Shown in pieces: positions 1 to 11,800 of a DNA stretch of 64,000 nt (positions are counted from its first letter, which is position 1; every line of letters begins with the position of its first letter). This DNA comes from Mytilisepta virgata (lineage: Eukaryota; Mollusca; Bivalvia; Mytilida; Mytilidae). Under the pieces are notes generated by a model. The model saw only the letters and a program-made list of their open reading frames with translations. It did not search any database and was not told the origin of the DNA. The stretch is taken from the NCBI GenBank assembly GCA_028015205.1, contig CM051519.1:40963979-41027978 (forward strand), written 5' to 3'. Made by a program: the position numbers and the translations under genes.

Positions 1-1038
1 CTTTTTCCGCTCGTTTTGACGTCGAACTCCTGTTACGAAGTTTGCACTTGGAGTTGCTCCATTGTATTTTTGCGCATAGTCTGTATATCCCGATTCCTGA
101 ATAGAAATCTCTTGTGTAATTGCACAACGAAGTGTCTGTATGTTCCAATTGTCATGTCCATTTTCTCGCGTGATTGTTTTTCGAAATTCTGGCGGCAGTT
201 TACTAAGAATAACTGGTATAAGTAGTGATCCAAACATTTCCTGACTCTGGCCTAACGACTCTAAACCACGTATATAAGCTTCTGATTTGTCATGAAATGT
301 TCTTAAACTGTCAATATTATCTAGCGGTGCGGGCAAATCTAATAGCGATTTCATGTACGCATTCGTTATCTTGTGCGGCTGGCCGTAGCGGTTTCTCAGT
401 AACTCAATTGCTGTGTGGTAATTTGCATTTGTCATTGTCAAACCTGATATTACATTTGCGGCATCATAATGAAGCAATGATTTTAAATACGAAAACTTCT
501 GGACATCAGTAAGAGTATGATTGAAGTGCACGGTCGACTCGTAGGAGTCCCAAAAGTACTGCCAATCGAGTATTTCTCCACTAAAATTCGGTAGTGACAA
601 CTTCGGAAGACGGTGATTCTGGCTAGACATGGTACTCATTTGTGAAAATGTTTGAGTGGCTTCACGTTGTGTTTGAGTTTGGTTTGTGAATGGATTGAAC
701 TCAGGAGCATTACCACGGAGTGTTGAATTGCTAGTACATGCGGGGTTTGCGTTTGTGTCCAAGTACTTCTTGTATTTGCGTAATTTATCGTCTAACTCTA
801 AATAATACTCATCTGACTCCATGATTTCATCTGCCATATCCTCCTCCTCTGTTTTCTCTAGAATCTGTCCATCCAAACCTTCAAGTGTCACTTTCTTCTT
901 TTGAATATTGTTCAAAATGTTTTTCACATTCTCGGAATCAACTAGTTCCTCTTTGGTAATATCTTCCAGTTTCTTTAGGAATTTTGTCACGGCTGCCTTG
1001 TTTGCGGCTCTCAAAGATTTCAGTCGTTGTACATCCAT
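1..1038 (-). CDS. BEL/Pao retrotransposon gag (partial, runs off left edge)
   Basis: An uninterrupted minus-strand frame runs from ATG at 1038 through the left edge, giving 346 codons with no stop. The first part (about residues 1-70) is charged and predicted to be helical. From about residue 145 it carries the pattern of the DUF1759 gag-like domain of BEL/Pao elements: LPKLSLPNFSGEILDWQYFW, later LRNRYGQPHKI and ILSKLPPEFR. In BEL/Pao elements this region forms the particle protein; protease, RT, RNase H and integrase would follow to the left, outside the window. A primer-binding-like site lies just upstream at 1050-1061. The frame is open and not obviously decayed. It sits upstream of the first visible receptor exon, in the opposite orientation, probably in an intron. 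Family call is confident; activity cannot be judged. Confidence 0.88.
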   Translation of the reverse strand, partial: MDVQRLKSLRAANKAAVTKFLKKLEDITKEELVDSENVKNILNNIQKKKVTLEGLDGQILEKTEEEDMADEIMESDEYYLELDDKLRKYKKYLDTNANPACTSNSTLRGNAPEFNPFTNQTQTQREATQTFSQMSTMSSQNHRLPKLSLPNFSGEILDWQYFWDSYESTVHFNHTLTDVQKFSYLKSLLHYDAANVISGLTMTNANYHTAIELLRNRYGQPHKITNAYMKSLLDLPAPLDNIDSLRTFHDKSEAYIRGLESLGQSQEMFGSLLIPVILSKLPPEFRKTITRENGHDNWNIQTLRCAITQEISIQESGYTDYAQKYNGATPSANFVTGVRRQNERKK

Positions 1039-1291
1039 CTTTTCTTTTTGTCACGGCACCACAATATCGTAGAATGGCTTCGCGTTGTGTTTAGGGGAGT
1101 TGGTCAAGGCGTCAACAAAATGAATGCGTCTTTCATTACAAACTTCTAATAACCAACTAACGTTACAATAGCGTTACGTCACAATGTTGAGCGGCCGCGC
1201 CGCCAAAGGCGACGTTACTTTTAGCGTAATTTACAACAACTGCAACGGGACGTTTACCAAAAATAGTATTCTCACTTGAATTCCGGGACAG
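1039..1291 (-). other. Putative BEL/Pao 5' LTR and primer-binding site (bounds unresolved)
   Basis: Reading the minus strand, TGGTGCCGTGAC (1061-1050) lies 11 bases before the gag ATG and begins with TGG as expected for a tRNA primer-binding site. The LTR should therefore end near 1062. Candidate TG starts exist at 1239 and 1291, but the second LTR lies outside the window, so neither can be confirmed. The stretch is GC-richer than its surroundings (GGCGGCGCGGCCGC-like core near 1190-1210). Confidence 0.4.
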
Positions 1292-1441
1292 ATATTAAAA
1301 ATATTTCTCGCCGTTAGGATTTAACTGAAAATTAAAAAAAAATGGGGTGGGACGATTTTGGAAGGGCGGACAATGTACATGCATATGCATGTAATAAATA
1401 AATATTGACTTAATCAATATGGAAATATGAATACTTTCCAG

Positions 1442-2834
1442 CCTGCTCTAAAAACTGGTACGGCTTTCAAGAAAGTTGCTACAAAGTAATGAACGAGGTA
1501 TCAGGACTTTCATGGATCGAAGCAGAAAATAAATGTCAGTCATATGGTGGCCATCTTGTCAGTATTGCAGACAGATCTGAAATGCAGTCTATACATTACC
1601 TTATTACAGTTATAGAGGAAGGATTAGATGATGACAAGGCATATATTGGTAGGTTGTTTTAACATATGGCTCATATAAATTTTACTGACTGATTCTTATT
1701 AAATTCATATTTTTTATTTAACTATATCTCTTATGTTTTCTTAGATATAAAAAGTCAGAAATTAGTTTTACAGAACTTAAACGGATGATATTAATGTGTA
1801 GTTTTATGCATAAAATGTCAAACACATTCTATTAAAATCAGCCTTTACAAAAGTTTAAACAGTGATCGGAGAAAATGTGTTTTACATTCACTACTGAAAA
1901 AACAGTGGATAATATTTCAAATTATGAAAAAAAACCATTTAATTGAAAAACATTAATAACCTATAATTCTTACACTTGTCTTAACTTCAAATTTATGAGC
2001 GTTGCTGGCATTAAATGCGCTTATTGACTGTTATTGATATGGGACATACATTTAATATGGAAAAGGGTTACTGCTGATTAATACTGGACACAAAATCGCT
2101 CAATAGACAATATACTGGCAAAAGTTTAAGCCAAAAATACAGTGCTTTTATTGTCGTTCGTCATCTCCACACTCTCGGTGAGGCTCGATTAATGCATAAA
2201 GTTTCTGAACGGTATTAGGCGTTTGTTAATTATTTTAAAAACCCATTTCATTTGGATAGAAGTAAAAATATACTTACAACTTCAGGTTTGAAAAAGAAGA
2301 GTGATGGTTATAATATAGACGATTATATTTGGTCTGATGGAAGCCCGATTACAATTACGGCATGGTATGTTACAAATGTAGAAATCTCAAAAATGAACAG
2401 TTGAAAATCTTCCCTTTAAATGCCTACGTTCATACTAAAAACATCATTACATATGTACAATTTAAGAAATACGAAATTTATTCCATGAATGTAAACAAAG
2501 TCTGTAAGACAATACAATAGATCAGTGATAATGTGAATATTGTATTTATTTTCGAATCAGAATTTTGTGAGCTTTTTGGCTTCATTTAAACAGACGTTTT
2601 TCTCAGTAAATAGCCAGATGTTAACTTCGTGATTCATAATTTGTATTTTGTGCAGGTATCATGGTGACACCACTGGAGAACAACAGCCAAATGGATTAAA
2701 AAACGAGAAGTGCTCCATTATTAAACTGGATAGTATACACAGCATGAATAACTGGCATGATGTAGCGTGTGCTTATGACAAAATAAGCAATTTCATATGC
2801 GAGACTGATCCATCAATACATTACGTTGGTTCGT
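1442..2834 (+). CDS. C-type lectin domain exons of the receptor
   Basis: Three exons (1442-1648, 2286-2364, 2656-2828 or 2834) encode one C-type lectin-like domain. The start shows the CxxxWYGFQESCYK pattern, then WIEAENKCQSYGGHLVSI. The third exon gives GEQQPNG, NNWHDVACAY and a closing FICE, with the usual cysteines in place. The tripeptide in the long loop is QPN and the usual WND is WHD, so Ca2+/sugar binding is possible but not assured. The domain would face the outside of the cell and sit N-terminal to the LDLa modules. The donor of the third exon is ambiguous between 2829 and 2835; both keep phase 1. Confidence 0.87.
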
Positions 2835-5800
2835 GTGTATTGTAGTCTGTCTACAACCTCATATCTTTACACACTCATTTGTTATTTCACATGCAGTAGT
2901 TATTGTTCTCACCCACACGGAACATATCGACCCAGATTTTTCAATCAAACAATCGGTGTGATTTTAACGATAAAGCATACCGGTGCCAGAGAAAGTAGGT
3001 TGTTCCTACAGAAGGAACCATGAACCTGTTTTCAAAATAGTTGTGTATATGCATTTTTTCATATAATAATTTAATGGGGAAAATTAGAACTTGTATTGGT
3101 AAATTAATATGTTTAATATCACGTAAATCAAGAATCATATGTAATAATGAATGGTACAACTTTCATAACAAATTTATCAAGTTGATGAATACATTTATTT
3201 TTCAGATACTGAAATAAGAGATACAATGATCATTGAAAATATAGGACCTGAAGATGGTTTATTTAAATGCAAGTCAGGAGAGTTTATCTTAAATGCTTTT
3301 CTTTGTGACGCTGTTTTGGACTGTCTTTCAGAAGAAGATGAAGAAAAGTGTTGTACGTATTTTTTTAAGATAATGTCAATACATGCGACAACAAAGGTGT
3401 AAGATCAATGGAAAAGTCCACAGATCATAAAGTGAGAAAAATGCATCAAAAATATAATTAAAAGAATAAAAAAAACCTTAAACCAGTGCTTGGACTCCTC
3501 TTTAACATACAGTTGGATGTAACATTTTCCTTCTCTTTTGAAGAGTAACTTCAAGACCCCTTGAACGTCAACAATGTATTGGAACATTGCAAGATTAAAA
3601 AGATTGTAAAAATATGTAGGTTTGTCAATTATGGTAAGAGGTAAATTCCAATGAGAAGTGAAATCTAACTGAAAATATTTAGTCTCATATGCGAGATAGA
3701 AGATTTCCACTGGTTAGTCTAATCGTGGTGACGTCGAGAAAAAGATTGGAGTGATAATAACAAGACTGATTGTAACCATGTTTTAGGTGTTAATGTGACA
3801 GCGGTTGCTTATGAGAACGTCATGACAATAGTGAATTGGCAGTAAAATGAAGATACCATAAGCAGGATGAAACTACTAATTATATATATAGAAATGTAGA
3901 ATGTGCAGTTCACAGTTGAAAATTTAAATCATCCTAAAATCAATGCGCTTTACCGTGTTTGTATAATTTTAGATATGGGGACAAAAGTAAAACAATGTAC
4001 TTCGGTGCACATGTAGATTCCTAGTCCCTGGGTAACACCACCTCAATTGCCAGTATTTCGAATCTGGCGTGAAAATGATACATTTGTACCCAAAATTCAC
4101 TTTTATAAAATTCCTAAGTATAATTTTTTAATACTGAGGATTATCTCCTCTCGCTAAAGTCTGTCCTTAGATGCTTATTGGCTAACCTTTAAATTACTTA
4201 AGCCTTCGAACCTTTTTTTTCAAGGTTTTGACTATTATTATTATTATTATTATTATAACCTTTATTTCAAGAGGGTAACTCAATTAGTTAACACTAATCT
4301 TCCTTGAGGCCCTCAGCAAACAAAACATACATACATATAAAACAAAAATTACATACAGTTTGAACATATCTATGCATGCAGATATTAATATATATAGTTT
4401 GTAACAAATGTCAACACAAAAGACAAAAAGAATATACATTCAATGTTCATGATATATTCTTTAAGGGTCAGTTTCAAAAATATATTTAAAACATTTTGTT
4501 TTAAATGTTTTCAAACTTGTAGAGATTTTAATATTCAGTGGTAAGTTATTCCATAATATCGACGAGGAGTATGCAAATGATTTTTTCATTATGTTGGTGT
4601 TCGGTCTGATAACGACCAGGTTGTTATTTGTTACAGATCTTAAATTTCTAGAATTTATATTTGAACTTTGAATACACAATTTTTGTAAGTAATCTGGGGT
4701 TTTATTATTCAGAATTTTATATATTAAGATTAGTTTGTGATATGACACTCGATCCTGAAATGACAGCCAATTTAGTTGGGAGAACATCTCTTTTGATGGA
4801 GTTTGAAACGGGGCATCCAGAATAAATCTTGCTGCCCTTTTTTGTAGTTTTGTAATTCTCTGGATTCCTTCATCATTACAATTTCCCCAGATGGTACAGC
4901 AGTAATCAAAATTTGGTAAAATGTATGCATTGAAAAACAGAATTCGACATCTTTTGTCTAAATATTTTTTGACTTTGGAGAATAAAAATAGTCTAGAACA
5001 TATATTTTTACATATTTGGTCAATTTGTAATTTCCAGTCAAGATATTGATCAATATTGACACCTAATAATTTCTGTTGATCTACTTGGGAGATAGTATGG
5101 TTACCTAAATGAATACATAGATCTGTGTTGATTGAGTGTTTTCTTTGGGCTGTACCGATTAGCATACTGGTAGTCTTTTTTGGATTGATTATCATGTTGT
5201 TCTCACTACACCAGTTGTTAACCGTCAGTAGATCTGCATTTAACTGTGTTTCAATTTCAGGTTTTGTTTTGTTATTATTATGCAGAGTAGTATCATCAGC
5301 ATACATATCAATTTCTGATTTAATGTTTTCTAATGGCAAATCATTAATAAAAAGTATAAAAAGTAAAGGACCTAAAATTGATCCTTGAGGTACGCCATAT
5401 TTAACTAACCCAGGACTAGATTCACTATTTCCTATGCATATGTTTTGAGATCGTAAGGACAGGTATGAATTAAACCAATTTAGTGAATTTCCATAGATTT
5501 TATAACACTGAAGTTTTTTGCCAAGAATATAATGATCAACGGTATCGAAAGCTTTTTTGAGATCTAAAAATATGGCACCCACTAAATTTCCATCATCCAT
5601 GCATTTCAACCATTTATCTACTAGGCTTGTAAGGGCTGTGTGACAAGAATGTTTACTTCTAAATCCTGATTGAGCTTCATGTAGCAATTTGTATTTCGAA
5701 AGGTATAAATAAAGATGTTTTACCACATGTTTCTCAAATATCTTTGATAATGTTGGTAAGACTGAAATTGGCCTGTAATTTCCTGGTATAGATTGATCTC

Positions 5801-8800
5801 CACATTTGAAAAGTGGAGTGATTTTTGCAATTTTCAAATTTGATGGAAATTCACCTTGAATAATGCTAAGATTTATGAGATATGTAATAGAGGATGCTAT
5901 AATATCTGAAGATGATTTTAGAAAGTACGGTCCTAGATTGTCTGCACCTGTTGCTTTTGTTGCATCCAATTTATTTATAATAAGTTTAGTTTCATCTACT
6001 TTAATAAGAGGTATCTGAAATCTGATATTCGCCGGTACTTTAGATTGAACAAAATTATTGAGTTTTTCCATATTTAAAGTTGAGTAGTCATTATTAGCTG
6101 CAATGCCTCCAATAGTTGAAAAGAAGCTATTTAGTTTATCAATAATTTTTTCAGAGTCATAACATATTTCATCGTCAAAGTTCATTGATGGAGGTAAAGT
6201 GGATTGTTTTGAAGGCTTCAGATTTTTGAAGACATTCCAAATTTCTTTCGGATTTTTTGCTTCCTCCACATCTTTTGTAAAATAATTATGTTTTGATTTC
6301 TCAGTTAAAATTTTACATTTATTTCTCCACAGTCGAAAATTTGTCTCATCACCTTTCTCTTTAAAATAGTCTCTTTTCTTTTGAGCATCTTTAATATCAT
6401 CTGATAACCATGCTGGTTGTTTTGCATATTTAACACGTTTAATTCTTAATGGTGCATGTTTGTCAATAATTGACAAGAATAACGCATACCACATGTTTGT
6501 GGCTGCTTGTATCTCGTTTATTTGTTCTATCTGCGAGAAATCTATATTCTGTAGATCATATAGGAATTGCTTTTCATCAAATTTCTTGAAACATCTGTAT
6601 TTAATGGTTTTATGGGTTATATTCGGGCAATCTTTTTTATTTATTTTTCGCGTTATGCACACCGGATAATGATCACTTAGTGCAATAGTAGGTACATTAA
6701 CGTCAATTATATGTTCCGGGTAATTAACATAAACATGGTCAATTAAAGTGCGCGAATTTGGGGTAACCCTAGTTGGAGTATCAACTATTTGTGTTAAATT
6801 TTTGTCATTTATCATATTAGACCATTTGTTATTTGTGCATCCTTCTTTATAATCTATATTGATATCACCTAAAATTATAACCTCTAAGTTAGAGTCTTGA
6901 GCATTATCAATTTCTTTTTCAAATTCGTCTATCCAAGATTGGGGCATATCAGGGGGCCTATAAACATAACAGATTAATATTGATTTTGAATATTGAAAAT
7001 CTATTTGACACCAGATGCTTTCAAGATTACTTATTTCAAGGTCTTTTTTTCTTTTATAATTTAAAGAATTTGATACATAGACAATTAATCCTCCCCCTAA
7101 TTTATCTCGTGTTTCACTTCTATCTTTTCTTTCTAAACTGTGGCCTTCTACGTCGATCATTTCGTCACTTATTTCATGCGTTAGAAATGTTTCGCATAAA
7201 CCTAGAATGTGGATATTATTGACTTGATCAAGATATTGCTTTATTTCGTCAATTTTACTGAGGATGTTTCTTATATTCAGATGTCCTAATTTTAAGCCAG
7301 ATTTAAGACCAAAATATGTTTCGTTTTCCTTAGATGATTGCTTGGGGTTTCTTTTTGATTTTGCATGTTGTTTCTCATTAACTTTAACTTTTTCATTTCG
7401 GATTTTTGGAGCTTCATGAATTTCAGATATTTCTAGTGAGCATAAACAGTTTGACAAATTACAATTTGGACATAAATCAGTAAGACATACAAATGAGTTT
7501 TTCAATTTTAGGGTAAATTTTTCGGCAGAACATGCATTGCCGTTTCCCTAGTAATCACGATACCAACAATGTTTTGATTTGTGTCCTATTTGTCCACAGC
7601 ACCAGCATTCTGGTGTAGATCCCAATCGGCAGACACGCGACACATGACCATTCTCACCGCAGGTATAGCATTTCTGATTGCTTTCATCTCTCGGAGCATT
7701 GTTTAATTTGGATTTCAATATATCCACGTAGCTGTGGTAATGTTTCAAAAGTAACGCTGTTCCACGGTCAGTTGGGTGAATACCGTCCCGAATTAGCGTT
7801 CTATCAATGTTTCCATTTTTTGTTATAAATAGATGATAGGTGTCTATTAGCTTTACTCCGTAGTCATTTGAGACTGTGTGTATGACTTCGTTTACATCAT
7901 TGACATTCACGCCACGTCGAGGGGGACATTCGGAAAGGAAAATGTTTGCGCTAGGATTTGTCTCCTTGATCATTTGTATGATGTTTACAAATTCGCACTC
8001 TACAAGTTCTAAATCTCGACCTTGGCTGGCATCGTTTCCGCCCACTTGTATAATGAAATTGTCAAATTCTTGAAAGTCATAGTTTTCTATATAGTAACGT
8101 ATGTCAGAGGTGTTCGCCCCTCGGCAGGTTTGTACAGCTGTATTTTTCGATAGCCCGCGAGTGTTTATTCTTTTAAGAATCGAGCTTCCGATGATAATTG
8201 TTTTTCGGTTTCTTGATGATGTACCGGTATGTAGATTCGGACTGTTTTTACTTTTATTTTGGTGATCTTTTTTAACACTTGTCTCACTTGACTAGGCACC
8301 GTGATGGATCATGGGAGCTCAAGCCACAGAGCAGCCTAGCATGCCCCTAGGTGGAGGATACGTGTTTGGAATCCCACATTCTCTGCATGCTATAAAGACC
8401 CATTCTGAAGTTTTTGAAGACGAGTAACCTAATGACCGCTACAGAAGGTTGAATTATCCGACCCTACCCAACCATTCACACTGTTACAGTTTCAGTCAAA
8501 ATTGTTTCCCCATATGTCCCGTCCAAGCCCTGTTTGAATTGTGTTTGATAAACCGTTGAACTGGTTCTCGTCCTGTAGATGCACGAAATATTTGCCACAA
8601 GCAACCATCAAACAGTTCAATGTTTTGGTTAATGTCCTCTTTCAATTTATTTTGCCTCGACGAAATGTGAGTAAATGTATTTGGTATGATCGTAGAATAT
8701 TTACATATACTTTTTCGTAAGAAAAAAACTAGGTCTGCAAATCTGTGCAGCTGTATGAGGCAGGATATTATTATGAACAATCATGATAAAAATCAAGTAT

Positions 8801-11800
8801 TTAATCGAATCCCATGAACAATTATTTCAGCGAACTCCTGTTTCGATACTCAGTTTACTTGTAATGACGGAAGCTGCATTTCAATCAGTCTATATTGTGA
8901 TTTTGTCAACCACTGTGCCGATGGATCAGATGAGGAAATATGTGGTAATATTTTACAAATATCTTTCTATATACATTGTATCTACCACATGTATGACTTA
9001 TTGCTTTGACGTAATTTTGAAACATTAGAAGTACATGCGTACATCATGTACACGTACATTTATGTACATAGCTACTAATTGCAGGCACTGTAATATAACT
9101 ACATATGTCTGTATTTCAGGCTTATTTTTTTACCTAGAAAAAAAATATAAAATTAAAAAAAAAGAGATTCTAAAGTGGCATAATGAGGATCGAATTTCCT
9201 ATGAACCAAACAAAAAACCAGAATAACGCTTTGTTAAACCACATTGAGATACATGTATACTTATTTTTCATGCTATCGTAGAAATATAACACATTTTTGA
9301 TTTGGCTGATTATGGAAAATATGAATTTTGGCAGATTCGATGTACCAAATACAAAATATAGGAATTGCTGTTATGTTTACAGTGATGGTTAAATATAACA
9401 ATGCACCAATAAATATAAATGACGTCTAAAGTCCTGAGACAAAGTGAGAATGTTCTGAGCGAATTCTTATAGGTAACAGTTTAGATGTCCGAAGGTAACA
9501 GCAAACTCTTAAATAGGTGCTTTGACGTAAGATAAATCTAGAATTATTTTAAATTCAGTAATTGTCATTGAAAGACAGATATTTAACATATTTTTACATC
9601 CTGACCCTAAACAAACAGATAAAATTTAGGATGAAAAAGTCAAATGATTGTCGTTCTTCCCCCACAATATTGTAATTAATACTTACTGGGCTGCCTTCAT
9701 TTATCTATTTGTGTATTAATTATGTTACTTGAATTACGGTATATTTGGTCAAAAGTGCACATGTCATTACTGTAACAGTTCTTCCTTTAGGTGTAACCTA
9801 TTCAAGATTATGTATGTCTTTATTAAGTATGATTTTACAAGTGTAAAATTATTAAAATGAACAACATAGGTTTTAGGCGCCAGTACGAAAAGATATTCGA
9901 ACTAGTTGACATATGTTTTTACTGGAGTTCAGAGAGAGTTTGCATTCTAAAAGTCTTGAAGAGTATATTTATATGTATCTGATCTTTAAAATTATAAGCA
10001 TTAAACATATTTCTATATTTATACGTATTTTCAAATGCGATAATTGGTAGATATAGGTCGACATTTTTTACTTGCACAAATAAAAATAGATAAATGCACC
10101 TTACAAGTTTCTGTTTTTTGCTTTAAAACAAAAATTATTTTTAGAAAGACAATTTTGCATGGAAAACGAATGGACATGTGCAAACCAACAGTGTATACCG
10201 ATCGAAAAAAGATGCAATTTTGTGCAAGAATGTTTTGACAATTCAGATGAAATAGGATGTGGTACGTATTCCTCAGTCTTATGTTTCAATATTGATTTTT
10301 GATACATGTACATGCAAGTATAGACGGCTGAAAATTTTGCTTGCTGGCAAGGTCGAGGAATGAGACACTGTTTCTAGTAAGGTATAAAGTATCGTCTGAA
10401 TCAACAGTCTCATATGGGAAATATCGTATAAGGTCTGTGGAATCTCGAACAATAGAAAATCCATCTAGATTCAATAACAATTTAGCTTGATTAACCTGTA
10501 AATTCTACGATGCCAATTTTGATTCACAAGATATGCGTATTCCGTCGAAATAAACGATCGAGTCGCAAACATTGGCGAATGATAAGTTTAGAAAAAAGAA
10601 AACTACTACAAAATTAAAATGTAAGGTTTTGTTTTACTGTATCAGAATCTACGACATTTTCGTCCCTATTTAAAATTGAGATAAAGAAGAAGCTCAGAAA
10701 TGTAAGTTTGTGTGTAACATGTTTGCATTTTAATTTCCAAAACTTGTTTGTGGATATCTGAAAAATTTAAGAAAAAAGAAATATATAAGGCATTGGTCAA
10801 TGATTAAGCATCATATCAATTATGCCCTTAATCTTCATTATCGTCCAGTAAATGATAAGCTCCTACTGAAATGTATTGTTTATATCGGTTCAATATTTCT
10901 CTAAATACTTTACCTCATTTTATTTAAGATTGCTATGAACTACACCCTACAAATTATTTTGCGTTGTTTCACGAAAAAAATTTGCTCACTTTTTTTTACA
11001 GATGTTTGCGGCCCAGGAAGTTTTCAATGTTACGACCAAAGTTGCATTCCTCTGTCTAGAGTTTGTGATGGTTTTGTTGACTGTAGTGGACTATTTCACG
11101 AGGATGAGGCTGAAGAATGTCTGCAGAAAACCCAGTATTCTTGCATTGACTGGTGGGCAATGGGAATGAGGGAATCCGGAGAATACTTTATTGATCTTGG
11201 CATGAATGGTAACATAAAATATCATATTTCGTGGTCTTTTACTAAACAATATTTTAGTGGATTTTGTGAAATACAGATTTGTATTATTTTTAGCATTGGA
11301 GGGACATTTTTAAAAAATGATTTTCCATGACTTATAAAATGATATATTTTGTATTTTATTTCAAAGATATAACATTGTTTTGGTAGCAAAAGTCGTACAT
11401 TTTTGTGCAAATGGTTGTGCAACTGAAGTATGAAAAAGCTAAAGTTACATCGATAATGTTGTGCATCGATAAACTAAAAGATCGAAAATGGAGTTCTCCT
11501 GGAAAGCTTGCAAATGCACCGTATAAAAACAGCCTTTTAAAAAACAAAAATTTCTTTATTAGATAGCGCAAAAGTCGAATGCATTTTCAATGAAAAAGAA
11601 GACAACATTTATGTAGAAACAGTTGTGCATCATAACAATGAAGAAACAGCCTTTTAAAAAACAAAAATTTCTTTATTAGATAGCGCAAAAGTCGAATGCA
11701 TTTTCAATGAAAAAGAAGACAACATTTATGTAGAAACAGTTGTGCATCATAACAATGAAGAAATGGTGACGGCGTCTATGGACAAATTTGATGTCGATCT

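Larger units (their letters stand above)
4232..8291 (-). mobile_element. Non-LTR retrotransposon (CR1/L2/Jockey group), 5'-truncated
   Basis: Minus-strand LINE inside the receptor intron between LDLa exons 1 and 2. From its 5' side: an open ORF1 remnant (8291-7548), ORF2 (7505-4461), a 3' untranslated part, and a terminal (TAA)n microsatellite at 4257-4232 that probably marks the 3' tail. ORF1 carries an SGNH esterase-like domain and two CCHC knuckles, and ORF2 carries APE endonuclease and RT, the combination known from CR1 and L2 elements. The 5' end stops near 8291, where a tRNA-like repeat begins. An unbroken ORF2 suggests a young insertion. Exact clade needs a phylogeny. Confidence 0.88.

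Noticed and set aside
8305..8385. Functional tRNA-Ala gene
   Set aside because: No acceptor stem or proper T stem, so only a tRNA-like repeat is supported.
8496..8780. 94-codon minus-strand frame
   Set aside because: No similarity recognised; outside the LINE ORFs and without splice signals.
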